The notes beneath the pieces are model-generated. The model did no database searches. It was not told the DNA's origin and saw only the letters and a list, made by a program, of their open reading frames with translations. A program made the position numbers and the translations under genes. This document shows, one piece after another, positions 34,497 to 45,300 of a stretch of 46,802 bases of DNA. The stretch covers positions 1-46,802 of the forward strand of contig JAKFWF010000070.1 of NCBI GenBank assembly GCA_021730785.1, given 5' to 3'. Source of the DNA: Hyphomicrobiaceae bacterium. GTDB lineage: Bacteria; Pseudomonadota; Alphaproteobacteria; Rhizobiales; Hyphomicrobiaceae. How positions within the stretch are numbered: the stretch's first letter is position 1; each line of letters begins with the position of its first letter.

Positions 34497-35362
34497 TAAA
34501 AAGCCCGTGCCAGCAGCCGCTCCGCCTGCTTCAGATGCGGGATATCGATCATCTGCCCGTCCATCGACAGCGCGCCAGATCCCGGATTGTCATCGAACAG
34601 CTTCTTGATCGCACGCGCCCGGGCGATGTCATCGGCCGACGGTGTGAATGCCGCGTTGATCACCGGCACCTGATCCGGGTGGATGGCGAGCTTGCCGGTA
34701 AAGCCGTCGCGGGCGGCAGCCTCCGCCTCGCGCCGCAGGCCGGCTGCATCACGGAAGTTTACGAATACGGTGTCGAGCGGCGGCACGCCGGCCGCGCACG
34801 CCGTGAACAGGGTCAAATCGCGCGCCAGCTGGAACGGCGACGTGAACGTGCCATCGGAGCGCCGATTGGTGGAGGCACCAATCTCGGTCGCCAGATCCTC
34901 CGCACCCCAGGTTAGAGCCGAGAGCCTCGGGCTTGCCCCCACATAGCTCGGCATCTGCAGAACCGACAGCGGCACTTCGGTTGCGATCGGCAGAATGCGC
35001 GTCGTGCCTTCAGCGATCCCGAATGTCTGTTCGAGCGCGGCAAGGTGCATGGCAAGCAACTCGACATCGGCGCCGGAACGCGGCTTTGGCAGCATGATGC
35101 CGTCCGGGGCTGCCGGCATGACACCGCTCAGGTCGTCCTGCCAATAGGGCGTGGTGAGCGCGTTCATGCGCACGTAAAGCATCGGGCGCTTGGTCTGGAC
35201 CTTGGCGGTCGTGATCCAGGTCCGGGTCATCTCGCGGGCGGCCGGCTTGCGGGCGGGGGCAACCGAATCCTCGAGGTCGAGGATCAGCACGTCAGCGCCG
35301 CATGCGAGCGCCTTGGCCTGCTTCTTGTCGCTGTCGCCGGGCACGAACAGGAGGGAGCGCAT
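34496..35362 (-). CDS. CitE-like HpcH/HpaI aldolase / citrate lyase beta family protein
   Basis: 288 aa from ATG 35362, at MRSLLFVPGDSDKK. The CitE family TIM-barrel is recognised from RSLLFVPG, LILDLEDSVAP (metal-binding acids), YVRMNALTTPYWQDDL and GIMLPKPRS, with SALTWGAEDLATEIG and GKLAIHPDQV near the end. Family members cleave or form citramalyl-CoA, malyl-CoA or (3S)-citryl-CoA, usually with Mg2+ and CoA esters. No citD or citF lies near, so this is one of the stand-alone CitE-like enzymes (CLYBL/ malyl-CoA thioesterase type). It is divergent from the MBL gene, with 119 bp between them. Confidence 0.9.
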   Translation of the reverse strand: MRSLLFVPGDSDKKQAKALACGADVLILDLEDSVAPARKPAAREMTRTWITTAKVQTKRPMLYVRMNALTTPYWQDDLSGVMPAAPDGIMLPKPRSGADVELLAMHLAALEQTFGIAEGTTRILPIATEVPLSVLQMPSYVGASPRLSALTWGAEDLATEIGASTNRRSDGTFTSPFQLARDLTLFTACAAGVPPLDTVFVNFRDAAGLRREAEAAARDGFTGKLAIHPDQVPVINAAFTPSADDIARARAIKKLFDDNPGSGALSMDGQMIDIPHLKQAERLLARAF

Positions 35363-35481
35363 CGGAGTTATCCTTCGGTCGAGGTTGGTTGTACGGCGCC
35401 GAAAAGGGGCGGCGCTTGCGCATCTTTCTGCCACGTGCTCTGTCCGTCGGCCAGAACGCAAAAAACGAGATCGGGGCCGCC

Positions 35482-36150
35482 ATGACCGCCAGTTCGCCCG
35501 CTGCCAGTTCCCGCTTCAACGCGGCCATCGTGCCGGTGACGCCGTTCCAGCAGAACTGCACCTTGTTGTGGGACGAGACGACAAAGGTCGGCTGCGTCGT
35601 CGATCCTGGCGGCGATGTCCCCGATATCCTGGCGGCGATCAAGGAAGTCGGCATCAGGATCGAGAAGATCTTGCTCACTCACGGCCACCTCGACCATGTT
35701 GGTGGTGCGGCTGAGCTGAAGGCTGCTCTTGGCAATGTGCCGATCGAGGGCCCCCACAAGGCCGACGCGATGATCATGGCGAACGTCGAAAAGCAGGCAG
35801 CAACCTACGGCGTGCCGGGTACCATGAAGAACGCAACCTCCGACCGCTGGCTGGTCGATGGCGACACCGTTTCCGTCGCTGGCCACACCTTCGAGATCCT
35901 GCATTGCCCGGGCCACTCGCCTGGCTCCGTCGTGATGTTCAACCGTGCTCAGCGGTTCGCGCTGATGGGCGATGTATTGTTCCAGGGCTCGATCGGTCGT
36001 ACCGATCTTCCGGGCTGCAGCCATGACCAGTTGATCACCGCAATCAAGACCAAGGTTCTACCGCTGGGCGACGACGTGACCTTCATTTGCGGGCATGGTC
36101 CAACGAGCACGATCGGCGAAGAGCGCCTGTCCAACCCCTACATCGCCTGA
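35482..36150 (+). CDS. MBL-fold hydrolase (glyoxalase II-like, YcbL type)
   Basis: 222 aa from ATG 35482; the upstream in-frame part has no family sequence. Metal ligands are clear: LLTHGHLDHVGG (HxHxDH), the His in ILHCPGHSPGSV, Asp in ALMGDVLF and His in FICGHGPTSTIGEER. FQQNCTLLWDETT at the start is typical of the YcbL/GloB-like type II hydrolases, which in some cases hydrolyse S-lactoylglutathione. It has no lactamase-specific features. It lies 78 bp before leuC on the same strand. Confidence 0.92.
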   Translation: MTASSPAASSRFNAAIVPVTPFQQNCTLLWDETTKVGCVVDPGGDVPDILAAIKEVGIRIEKILLTHGHLDHVGGAAELKAALGNVPIEGPHKADAMIMANVEKQAATYGVPGTMKNATSDRWLVDGDTVSVAGHTFEILHCPGHSPGSVVMFNRAQRFALMGDVLFQGSIGRTDLPGCSHDQLITAIKTKVLPLGDDVTFICGHGPTSTIGEERLSNPYIA

Positions 36151-36228
36151 AGGCAGCGGGATCACGGCACTTGCATCTGCGGGCGCCCGCGCTATCACAT
36201 GGCCGACACATTCGACGGAGTTACACCC

Positions 36229-37644
36229 ATGGCAGCAGCCGCGCCCAAGACCCTCTACGACAAAATCTTCGACGACCATCTGGTCGACAGCCAGCCGGAC
36301 GGCACCTGCGTGCTCTACATCGACCGGCATCTGGTGCACGAAGTGACCAGCCCGCAGGCCTTCGAAGGGCTGCGCATGGCTGGCCGCAAGGTGCGCGCGC
36401 CGTCGAAAACACTGGCCGTCGTCGACCACAACGTACCAACCTCGGACCGCCGCCAGGGCATCCACGACGAGGAATCCCGCATCCAGGTCGAGACGCTTGC
36501 CAAAAATGCCAAGGACTTTGGCATCGAGTATTTCGACGAACTCGACCGCCGCCAGGGCATCGTGCATGTGATCGGGCCGGAGCAGGGCTTTACCTTGCCC
36601 GGCACCACGATCGTGTGCGGCGACAGCCACACCTCGACGCACGGCGCGTTCGGCGCGCTCGCCCACGGTATCGGCACGTCGGAGGTCGAGCACGTGCTCG
36701 CCACCCAGACGCTGATCCAGCGGCGGGCGAAGAACATGCGCGTCACCGTCGATGGCACGTTGCCGGCACACGTCACGGCCAAGGACATCATCTTGTCGAT
36801 CATCGGCGAGATCGGTACGGCAGGCGGCACGGGCCACGTCATCGAATATGCGGGCGATGCCATCCGGGCACTGTCGATGGAAGGCCGCATGACGGTCTGC
36901 AACATGTCGATCGAAGGTGGCGCACGGGCCGGCATGATCGCGCCCGACGCCAAGACCTACGAGTATCTGATGGGTCGCCCCATGTCGCCCAAGGGCGCCG
37001 CCTGGGAACAGGCGGTGAAGTATTGGGAGACGTTGCAGTCGGACGCGGGCGCGCACTTCGACGCCGAGATCAAGCTCGATGCCGCCAAGCTGCCGCCGAT
37101 CGTGACCTGGGGCACATCGCCCGAGGACGTGGCGGCCATCACCGGCATGGTGCCTGACCCGGCCAAGATCACGGACGAAAACAAGCGCCTGTCGATGGCA
37201 GCGGCACTGGCCTACATGGGGCTGACGCCGGGTACGAAGATGACCGACATCAAAATCGATCGCGTGTTCATTGGCTCGTGCACCAACGGGCGGATCGAGG
37301 ATCTGCGCGCCGTTGCAAAGGTCGTCGATGGCCGCAAGGTCGCCGGTTCAGTGAATGCCATGATCGTGCCGGGTTCCGGCCTGGTGAAGGAGCAGGCCGA
37401 GGCCGAAGGTCTCGACGTAATTCTGAAAGCTGCCGGCTTCGACTGGCGGGAGCCCGGCTGTTCCATGTGCCTCGGCATGAACCCCGATCAGCTGAAACCG
37501 CGCGAACGCTGCGCGTCGACCTCGAACCGCAATTTCGAAGGCCGCCAGGGTCGTCTCGGCCGCACGCATCTTGTTTCGCCACAGATGGCGGCAGCCGCTG
37601 CGATCGCCGGCCACTTCGTCGACGTGCGGGCCTGGGGCCTCTGA
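36229..37644 (+). CDS. leuC: 3-isopropylmalate dehydratase large subunit
   Basis: 471 aa from ATG 36229, supported by GGAG nine bases upstream; ATG 36199 would add ten residues but has no ribosome site. Aconitase-superfamily signatures are present: [56 protein letters not shown], the 4Fe-4S cysteines in [11 protein letters not shown] and in [13 protein letters not shown], and [10 protein letters not shown]. It isomerises 2- to 3-isopropylmalate in leucine synthesis with LeuD. leuD and leuB are not in this window. carA follows 11 bp later, so the two may share a transcript. Confidence 0.96.
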   Translation: MAAAAPKTLYDKIFDDHLVDSQPDGTCVLYIDRHLVHEVTSPQAFEGLRMAGRKVRAPSKTLAVVDHNVPTSDRRQGIHDEESRIQVETLAKNAKDFGIEYFDELDRRQGIVHVIGPEQGFTLPGTTIVCGDSHTSTHGAFGALAHGIGTSEVEHVLATQTLIQRRAKNMRVTVDGTLPAHVTAKDIILSIIGEIGTAGGTGHVIEYAGDAIRALSMEGRMTVCNMSIEGGARAGMIAPDAKTYEYLMGRPMSPKGAAWEQAVKYWETLQSDAGAHFDAEIKLDAAKLPPIVTWGTSPEDVAAITGMVPDPAKITDENKRLSMAAALAYMGLTPGTKMTDIKIDRVFIGSCTNGRIEDLRAVAKVVDGRKVAGSVNAMIVPGSGLVKEQAEAEGLDVILKAAGFDWREPGCSMCLGMNPDQLKPRERCASTSNRNFEGRQGRLGRTHLVSPQMAAAAAIAGHFVDVRAWGL

Positions 37645-37655
37645 GGACTTTCGCC

Positions 37656-38876
37656 ATGGCGTCCGATAACCGCTCATTGCCGAAGCCGGCCGCCTGGATC
37701 GACGCGCCGTTGACCGCACGGCTCGTCCTCGCGGATGGAACCGTGATCGCTGGCTATGGGCTCGGTGCCACGGGCTCGGCCGTCGGCGAAGTGTGTTTCA
37801 ACACGGCGATGACCGGCTACCAGGAAATCCTGACCGATCCGTCCTACGCCGGGCAGATCATCACCTTCACCTTCCCGCACATCGGCAACGTCGGCGCCAA
37901 TCACGACGACACGGAAACCTCCAACCTCGCCATGCGCTCGGGCGTGCGCGGCTGCGTCCTGCGCGCCGACGTGACCGAACCATCGAACTACCGTGCGAGC
38001 GAGCACCTCGACGGCTGGCTGAAGGCGCGCGGTATCATCGCCATCGCCGGCATCGACACGCGGGCGCTGACCGCGCTGATCCGCGACAAGGGCATGCCGA
38101 ACGGTATCATCGCGCATGAGGCGTCCGCCAAGTTCGACCTGGTGAAGCTGAAGGCGCAAGCGAAGGCCTGGCCTGGGCTCCTAGGGCTCGACCTTGTACC
38201 CGATGTCACGGTCGGTCAGACCACGACGTGGGACGAGATGCGCTGGGCCTGGGGCCAGGGCTATCAGCCGCAGAAGGCCGTCGAGTTCCATGTGGTGGCG
38301 ATCGACTATGGCCTGAAACGCAACATCCTGCGGTGTCTCGCCAGTGCCGGCTGTAGTGTCACCGTGGTGCCGGCAACGACGTCGGCGGCCGACATTCTGG
38401 CCCGCAAGCCGGATGGCATTTTCCTGTCGAATGGGCCAGGCGACCCGGCCGCGACTGGCACGTATGCGGTGCCGGAAATCAAGAGGCTCGTCGACAGCGG
38501 ATTGCCCGTGTTCGGTATCTGCCTCGGCCACCAGATGCTCGGGCTGGCGCTTGGCGCGAAGACCTCCAAGATGCACCAGGGGCATCACGGCGCGAACCAT
38601 CCGGTCAAGGACAACACCACCGGCAATGTCGAGATCACTAGCATGAACCACGGCTTCGCCGTTGACCGTGCCAGTTTGCCGTCGACGGTCGAGGAAACGC
38701 ACGTATCGTTGTTCGACCAGTCGAATGCGGGGTTGCGGCTGAAGGGGCGCCCGGTGTTCTCGGTGCAGTACCACCCGGAGGCGTCACCGGGACCGCAGGA
38801 TAGCCACTACTTGTTCACGCGTTTTACCAATCTCATGCGCGCCGCCAAAGGCAAGGCGCTGGCACCCGAACGCTGA
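37656..38876 (+). CDS. carA: Carbamoyl-phosphate synthase small subunit
   Basis: 406 aa from ATG 37656. The N-terminal CPSase small-chain domain includes GEVCFNTAMTGYQEILTDPSYAGQIITFTFPHIGN. The glutaminase domain has nucleophile C289 in GICLGHQML and HHGANHPVKDNTTGNVEITSMNHGF, and ends with QYHPEASPGPQDSHYLF. It hydrolyses glutamine and feeds ammonia to CarB for pyrimidine and arginine synthesis; carB is not next to it here. A 6-bp hairpin (38877-38890) followed by GTTATT is the possible shared stop with the convergent carboxypeptidase gene. Confidence 0.96.
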   Translation: MASDNRSLPKPAAWIDAPLTARLVLADGTVIAGYGLGATGSAVGEVCFNTAMTGYQEILTDPSYAGQIITFTFPHIGNVGANHDDTETSNLAMRSGVRGCVLRADVTEPSNYRASEHLDGWLKARGIIAIAGIDTRALTALIRDKGMPNGIIAHEASAKFDLVKLKAQAKAWPGLLGLDLVPDVTVGQTTTWDEMRWAWGQGYQPQKAVEFHVVAIDYGLKRNILRCLASAGCSVTVVPATTSAADILARKPDGIFLSNGPGDPAATGTYAVPEIKRLVDSGLPVFGICLGHQMLGLALGAKTSKMHQGHHGANHPVKDNTTGNVEITSMNHGFAVDRASLPSTVEETHVSLFDQSNAGLRLKGRPVFSVQYHPEASPGPQDSHYLFTRFTNLMRAAKGKALAPER

Positions 38877-38891
38877 CGCGGCTCGCCGCGG

Positions 38892-40043
38892 TTATTGCGG
38901 TGCTGGTTCGGAGGCGGCCGAGGGCGCCGGTTTCGGCTTGGGTTTTGGCTTTGGTGTTACCGCTACCTGCGCTGCGGCTGGAGTCGCAGCCGGTGGTGCC
39001 GGAGCCACCGCGGATGCGGCTGTGGACGCCGTTGCTGTCGCGGCTGCGGCTCCAGTGCTGCCCGCGTCCTTGTTCTGGGCACGCGCGGCCTTCGCTTTCG
39101 CCCGGGCGGCTGCCACCGCCGGCGACGGCCGTACTCGCCGGTTGCCGCAGCCCCATGCCAGAACGGACGTGCGGACACTGGTGACGCCCTTCGCTTCGCC
39201 CGTGTCGGCAAATGTGTCGATACTCGCGGTGCGCTGGAACAGGCCCTTCCACTCGCGCGTCTGGAAGCCGTGCTCAAGCAGGCTCTGCGCGCGGATGGTG
39301 CGGGTGAGGCCCGAGCTCTCCCCCAGCACCACGGCCATCATCCGCCGGCCATCGCGCGACGCGCTGGCGACCACGTTATAGCCGCTATCACAGGTGAAGC
39401 CGGTCTTCAGGCCGTCCGCTCCTTCATAGGTTTTCAGCAGGCCGTTGTGTGTGCCCAGCCGGCGCCGCCCGATCCGCATGTCGGCCAGCGACCACAGCGG
39501 CGCGTACTCGGGAAAGTCCTTGAGGATCGCGCGCGACAGCTTGGCGAGGTCGCGCGCGGTGGTCACCTGCTCGGGCGCCGGCAGGCCGTTCGGATTGACG
39601 AACAGGGTCCGCGTCATGCCGAGCCGCTTGGCGGTTTCATTCATTCGGCCAATGAACTCGGCTTCGGTGCCACCAACTGTTTCGGCCAGCGTGACAGCCA
39701 CGTCATTCGCCGACTTGATGATCAGTGCCTTCAACGCCAGATCGACCGTCATGCTGCCGCCGACCGGCAAACCGACCTTGCTCGGCGGCTGGGCGTGCGC
39801 GGCCTCGCTGGTGATGATCTTGGTTTCGAGCGTCAGCTTGCCGGCTTTGAGCGCCTCGAAGGTGAGGTAGGCCGTCATGATCTTGGTCAGCGAGGCTGGA
39901 TGCCAGAGCTGGTCGATATCCTCGGCATAGATCACGGTGCCGTCATTCGCATCGAATAACAGAGTTGGCCCTGCAACCGCAGGCGAGGCGATCGCCAGGC
40001 CAACGGCGGCCACCATGACGATTGGCGAAAGCGTGTGCTTCAT
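38892..40043 (-). CDS. D-alanyl-D-alanine carboxypeptidase (peptidase S11, PBP5/6-like)
   Basis: 383 aa from ATG 40043, chosen because MKHTLSPIVMVAAVGLAIASPAVAG is a clean signal peptide and AAGG precedes it; in-frame starts further upstream add 9-50 residues. Active-site motifs: SxxK at S51-K54 (ASLTK), SxN at S111-N113 (KSAND), KTG at K213-G215. The catalytic domain is followed by a long low-complexity tail rich in Ala/Pro/Lys (about 310-383, with KPKPKPKP), not the usual amphipathic anchor helix. It trims pentapeptide side chains of peptidoglycan in the periplasm. It may be wall- or membrane-associated through the basic tail. Confidence 0.93.
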   Translation of the reverse strand: MKHTLSPIVMVAAVGLAIASPAVAGPTLLFDANDGTVIYAEDIDQLWHPASLTKIMTAYLTFEALKAGKLTLETKIITSEAAHAQPPSKVGLPVGGSMTVDLALKALIIKSANDVAVTLAETVGGTEAEFIGRMNETAKRLGMTRTLFVNPNGLPAPEQVTTARDLAKLSRAILKDFPEYAPLWSLADMRIGRRRLGTHNGLLKTYEGADGLKTGFTCDSGYNVVASASRDGRRMMAVVLGESSGLTRTIRAQSLLEHGFQTREWKGLFQRTASIDTFADTGEAKGVTSVRTSVLAWGCGNRRVRPSPAVAAARAKAKAARAQNKDAGSTGAAAATATASTAASAVAPAPPAATPAAAQVAVTPKPKPKPKPAPSAASEPAPQ

Positions 40044-40146
40044 CAGCTGAGCCTTGTCTGGCAGCGGCATCCCTCGTGATTCGCCTACCATATTCGCTTC
40101 TGTGGCAACAATATTTCCGTGTGCCCGCAGGTGCTTGAAACTGGAT

Positions 40147-41463
40147 TTATGGTTGGCCCTGTGTCTTTGCGTGGAGCCCGTGTTCACGGCCAAGCTTGAG
40201 GGCGAGCCACAGCCAGACGGCAGCCAGCGGCAACGTCAACAGCGCGGTCGCCGCCAGCGACAGCCCGGCTTGTTTTGCCATCGTACTGAACAGCCAACCG
40301 CTCGCCGCATCGCCGCCCCGATAGACAACCGTGTCGGTGAAGTTCTGCGCCTTGTATTTGTCCTCCGGCGGCACAGCCGTATACAGCACACGAAATGCCG
40401 GATTGGCGAAGGCAAAGGCCACCGCCCGCTCGATGACGACGACGATGACGATCATCCACAGCGTCGGCGCCGCCGCGATCGCGATCAGTCCGATGATCAC
40501 CACGGCGGGCAGTGCGCCCGCCGTCAGTCCAACGCCGAGCCGCTGCATGAGGGAGGCAGTGAGAAAAATCTGCGCAAGGATCGTTAGAATGCTGACCGCC
40601 AGATCGATACGGGCGAACAGCTGCACGCGCTCGGCGGCATCGCTCAACGTTGCGCCGACAATGCGGTTCTGCTCGAAGTAGAAGTAGGTGGAAATCAGGT
40701 TCGCGAGCAAGACCACCATCGCGATGCCGAACAGATAGGGCGATTGCCACACCCGGATCGCACCCGACATCATGTCCTGGAGCTTGGGCGGGCTCTTGTC
40801 GATCCGAGCATCGACGTCGGCCGCAACCTCGGCACGGCGCAGTGCTCCGACGCAGATCAATGCCGCGGTCAAAAGCGCCATGGAGACCAGCAGCAGGTTG
40901 GTCGGACCCAGCACTTTCACCAGCGATTGCGTGAGGAGTGGACCGCAGAACGCGCCAGCGCTGCCGCCGGCCGCAATGCATCCGTAAAGCCGCTTGGCCT
41001 GGGGCGCACTCCACGTGTCCGACATCAGGCTCCAGAACAGCGAGATGACGAACAGGTTGAACACGCTGACCCAGACGAAAAACGCGCCGGCAATCCAGCT
41101 GCCGCCAAGGCCCGCGCTGAAGGCGCCCCAGAACAGCGCAAGATTGGCGATGAAGAACACATAGACGATCGGGATCACGGCGGATCGCTTGAACCGGGTC
41201 GCCACCCAGCCAAACACCGGCACGGCCGCGATCATGACGAAAAACACGGCTGTGAACAGGACGTTCAATCCCTCGCGGCCGACGCGCACGCCCATTTCTT
41301 CGCGGATCGGGCGGACAATGTAGTAGGCCGCCAGCACAAAGAAGAAATAGGCGGCCGACCAGACCAGTCCGGCGATTTCTGCGGCTTCCACCTGAACGAG
41401 GCTCCGCACGTGGGCGACGAGGCCCGTGCCGACCGAAGGCTTTGAGGACGGCGCGGGTGTCAT
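40147..41463 (-). CDS. Multi-spanning transporter of the NTP/NDP-carrier-like (MFS-related) group
   Basis: 438 aa from ATG 41463 with about 10-12 hydrophobic segments. The sequence AYYIVRPIREEMGVRVGREGLNVLFTAVF and SLFWSLMSDTWSAPQAKRLYG / IAAGGSAGAFCGPLLTQ is typical of bacterial proteins grouped with the ATP:ADP antiporter or MFS families in alphaproteobacteria. The second half has VPPEDKYKAQNFTDTVVYRGGDAASGWLF, a conserved loop of this group. Free-living bacteria do not import ATP, so the substrate is probably something else, and is unknown. No strong ribosome site precedes the ATG. The FkbM methyltransferase gene lies 46 bp upstream on the same strand. Confidence 0.8.
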   Translation of the reverse strand: MTPAPSSKPSVGTGLVAHVRSLVQVEAAEIAGLVWSAAYFFFVLAAYYIVRPIREEMGVRVGREGLNVLFTAVFFVMIAAVPVFGWVATRFKRSAVIPIVYVFFIANLALFWGAFSAGLGGSWIAGAFFVWVSVFNLFVISLFWSLMSDTWSAPQAKRLYGCIAAGGSAGAFCGPLLTQSLVKVLGPTNLLLVSMALLTAALICVGALRRAEVAADVDARIDKSPPKLQDMMSGAIRVWQSPYLFGIAMVVLLANLISTYFYFEQNRIVGATLSDAAERVQLFARIDLAVSILTILAQIFLTASLMQRLGVGLTAGALPAVVIIGLIAIAAAPTLWMIVIVVVIERAVAFAFANPAFRVLYTAVPPEDKYKAQNFTDTVVYRGGDAASGWLFSTMAKQAGLSLAATALLTLPLAAVWLWLALKLGREHGLHAKTQGQP

Positions 41464-41509
41464 GGGGCGGCTGGGAACTTTCTCGGACCAGGACTGACGC
41501 TTGACGGGT

Positions 41510-42229
41510 TCACGCCGGCAGGTGGCGCAGCCGGGTTTGTCCCCGTCTGGCATAGAACATCCGGCCATAGATATCGCCCTTGAGGTCCTGGCGATAGTCG
41601 CGGTAGTCGAGAATGGGGTCCCACGGGCATTCCTCGTCGAGCAGCGCCTCGAAGTTGGCACGCCCCAGGGTTTCCTGGATGCGGAGGCGGTTGCGGCGGT
41701 TCTGGAACTCGATCAGGATCAGCGACGTCGCGCTCAAGTCGAGGTGCGCCAGAACGTCGGCCTCGCCGCCCTCGATGTCGATTTTCACGATATCGGCCGA
41801 GGCAATGCGCGCGGGATCGACCACGTCGACCTCGAACGGCGCGGTGATGACGGCGCTGCGGAATGTGTCGGTGGCGTAGGAGGCAAGGCCGGCTTCACCG
41901 TCGCCATCATAGCGGCTGAAGAACGGTTCGCGCGGCCGGGCGCCTGGAAACAATGCCGCATTGTGGCAGGTGATACCAGCGTGTCCCGCAGTGTTGCGCT
42001 TCAGATAGGCAAAGGTGCCCGGGTTTGGCTCGTAGCAGCGCACTTTACTGCCAGGCCAGCGCAGTTCGGCCCACAATGCGAACGAGCCGACGTTGGCGCC
42101 GATATCGAGGATATCGAGGTTTGTTGCGTAGTGGTGGCTCTCGTATTCCCCTTCGAACACATATTTGACCGCCGCTTCCATCTGCGGCGGACAATCGACG
42201 ATGACGGGTATCGGGGAGGAAATGCGCAT
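41510..42229 (-). CDS. FkbM-family methyltransferase
   Basis: 239 aa from ATG 42229; TTG 42289 is an upstream alternative. ILDIGANVGSFALWAELRWPGSKVRCYEPNP is the SAM-binding signature of FkbM methyltransferases, with SADIVKIDIEGGEADVLAHL in the catalytic half. Family members O-methylate sugars of polysaccharides or small molecules. It lies directly after the stop of the giant repeat-protein gene on the same strand (151 bp gap) and before the transporter gene. A link with surface glycan or glycoprotein modification is possible but not shown. Confidence 0.88.
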   Translation of the reverse strand: MRISSPIPVIVDCPPQMEAAVKYVFEGEYESHHYATNLDILDIGANVGSFALWAELRWPGSKVRCYEPNPGTFAYLKRNTAGHAGITCHNAALFPGARPREPFFSRYDGDGEAGLASYATDTFRSAVITAPFEVDVVDPARIASADIVKIDIEGGEADVLAHLDLSATSLILIEFQNRRNRLRIQETLGRANFEALLDEECPWDPILDYRDYRQDLKGDIYGRMFYARRGQTRLRHLPA

Positions 42230-42379
42230 GTCGGGGCTGCCATGTTGGAGTGTCGCAGGCGAGTTAGCCGCCCGCGACTGCACTGACAAGATGGCATCGA
42301 CACGGCAGACTTCCGTCTGCCTGGCTTTGTGGCGGCCGGCGCATCATGGCCGTCCGCCGTTGCAGACCCTTCGCAGCTA

Positions 42380-45300
42380 TCAGTGATAGCCGCCGAGGGC
42401 TTCTGCGAGGCCTGCGAGCTGTTTAGCGTTGAGATGCCCTTCCGCCCGGATCTGATCGACGAAGGGCTGGTGCAGCAGCAGGCCCGATTTGCCGATCTTC
42501 AGCGGTTGGATCTCGCCGGTTACTGCTTGGATGCGCACCTCGTTGGTGACGAGCGAGCCATCGGGCCGGATGCCGACGACGCGCAAGTCGATCGCTTCTT
42601 CGTTGGCGGGCCGCTCGCCCATCAGCATGCGGTCGCTGGCAAAACCCAGCCACTTCGGCAGCGGGCGCCCGTCGGCCCGTGTCACTTTCCACTCGATGGT
42701 ACCCGCTTCACTCTGGGCGCCTTCCGCGGCAAGCACGACAATGAGGGTTTGGTTGCGAACGAACGTCTCGATCACGGCGGTGGTTGCACGGTCGGCCGAG
42801 TTCAGCTTGAGCGAGAAGTTGCTCAGGCCATGAACATCGAAGCTATCGAGGCCGCGGATGCTGGATGACAAGTCCAGGCTCGAAAGGCGGCTTCCTGACT
42901 CGAACCCGAACCGGGTTTCGCCTATGAGGCCTTGGCCCAGACCGGCATTCGCCGAGCTGCCGATGCTGGTTGCGTTCACATTGGCCGCAATACTGCCAAG
43001 TCCCCTGATGCCGTTGACCGTGCCAACCACGATCGGATCGACCGCCACGGGGTCGCCAGAGACTGTCGCGATCGGCTGCACGGGCGTTTCGCTGCCAAAC
43101 CTGTTGTACAAGAGCGCGATTGGGTTCGGCGTGACGGTGACCACGACCCGAGCTTCGGCAAACCCGCCGTTGCCATCGCTGATGCGATAGACGATCACGT
43201 CCTCGCCAACGAAGCCCAACCGTGGCCGGTACTGCAACGTTCCGTCGGCATTGATCTGGACGCTGCCATTCGTCGCCTGGGCGTTGATCACGCGCAATGG
43301 ATCGGTATCGCCCGTACCATCGTGGTCGTTTGCGAGGACGGCGATCGTGATCGCGCGGCCGCGGTCGGACCTCGCCGTATCGTCAACGGCGACCGGGGCT
43401 GGGTTACCAATGGTGAAGGTGACGAAGGTGGTGACGGTGGCGCCGGTCGGATCGGTGGCGGTGACGGGGACGCGGTAGGTGCCGGCGGGATCGGTGCCGG
43501 TGTGGCCCTGGCTGGCGTCACGGGTCGGCGTGCCGGCGAACGTGCCGGTCGCCGGATCAAACGTGATGCCGGGCGGCAGGGCGGCCGGGTCGACCGTGAG
43601 GGCGGGCGGCCCCTGGCTGGTGTCGACATCGCCGAAGAAGGCGCCGACGGTGACGGGGGTGATCGGCGCGCCATCCTGGGCGGTGATGCCGGGGATGAGG
43701 GCTGTGGTCGCCGGATCGGCGGGCAGGCCGGTTGCGGGGTCGACCGGCGGCAGGCCGGTTGCCGGATCGATCAGGGTCGGGGCGTCGTTGACGCCGGTGA
43801 CGGTGACGGCGAGGGTCGCGGTGGCGGAGCCGCCGTTGTCGTCATAGATCACGTAGGTGACGGTGGTGGTGCGGGTCTCGCCGGGGGCGAGGTCCTCGAA
43901 GGCGGTGCCTTGGGTGAAGGCGTAGCTGCCGTCGCCCTGCACGACGAAGGTGCCGCCGGCCGAACCAGCGACCGGGGTCGCGAGGCCGACGCCGTCGACG
44001 GGCACGCCGGTGCCGGTGATGACGCCGCCGACGCGGATCGGATCGCTGTCGGGTGCACCGTCGCGGTCGATGCCGCGGCCGTTGTCGGCGACCACGGAGC
44101 CGCTGAGGGCATCGTTCTCGTCGACCGTGGCGACATCGTTCTGGGCGACCGGGGCTGGGTTACCAATGGTGAAGGTGACGAAGGTGGTGACGGTGGCGCC
44201 GGTTGGATCGGTGGCGGTGACGGGGACGCGGTAGGTGCCGGCGGGATCGGTGCCGGTGTGGCCCTGGCTGGCGTCACGGGTCGGCGTGCCGGCGAAGGTG
44301 CCGGTCGCCGGATCAAAGGTGATGCCGGGCGGCAGGGCGGCCGGGTCGACGCTGAGGGCGGGCGGGCCCTGGCTGGTGTCGACATCGCCGAAGAAGGTGG
44401 CGATCGCGACGGGGGTGATCGGCGCGCCATCCTGGGCGGTGATGCCGGGGATGAGGGCTGTGGTTGCGGGATCGGCGGGCAGGCCGGTTGCCGTGTCGAC
44501 CGGCGGCAGGCCGGTTGCCGGATCGATCAGGGTCGGCGCGTCGTTGACGCCGGTGACGGTGACGGCGAGCGTCGCGGTGGCAGAGCCGCCGTTGTCGTCA
44601 TAGATCACGTAGGTGACGGTGGTGGTGCGGGTCTCGCCGGGGGCGAGGTCCTCGAAGGCGGTGCCTTGGGTGAAGACGTAGCTGCCGTCGCCCTGCACGA
44701 TGAAGATGCCGCCGGCCGAACCAGCGACCGGGGTCGCGAGGCCGACGCCGTCGACGGGCACGCCGGTGCCGGTGATGACGCCGCCGACGCGGATCGGATC
44801 GCTGTCGGGTGCACCGTCGCGGTCGATGCCGCGGCCGTTGTCGGCGACCACGGAGCCGCTGAGGGCATCGTTCTCGTCGACCGTGGCGACATCGTTCTGG
44901 GCGACCGGGGCTGGGTTACCAATGGTGAAGGTGACGAAGGTGGTGACGGTGGCGCCGGTTGGATCGGTGGCGGTGACGGGGACGCGGTAGGTGCCGGCGG
45001 GATCGGTGCCGGTGTGGCCCTGGCTGGCGTCACGGGTCGGCGTGCCGGCAAACGTGCCGGTCGCTGGATCGAAGGTGATGCCAGGCGGCAGGGCGGCCGG
45101 GTCGACCGTGAGGGCGGGTGCGCCCTGGCTGGTGTCGACATCGCCGAAGAAGGTGGCGATGGCGACGGGGGTGATCGGCGCGCCGTCCTGGGCAGCGATG
45201 CCGGGGATGAGGGCTGTGGTCGCCGGATCGGCGGGCAGACCGGTTGCCGGGTCGACCGGCGGCAGGCCGGTTGCCGGATCGATCAGGGTCGGCGCGTCGT

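Noticed and set aside
40054-40587. Plus-strand frame of 177 codons opposite the transporter gene
   Set aside because: Antisense to a transporter with clear membrane segments; the product is Arg/Asp/His-rich without a domain.
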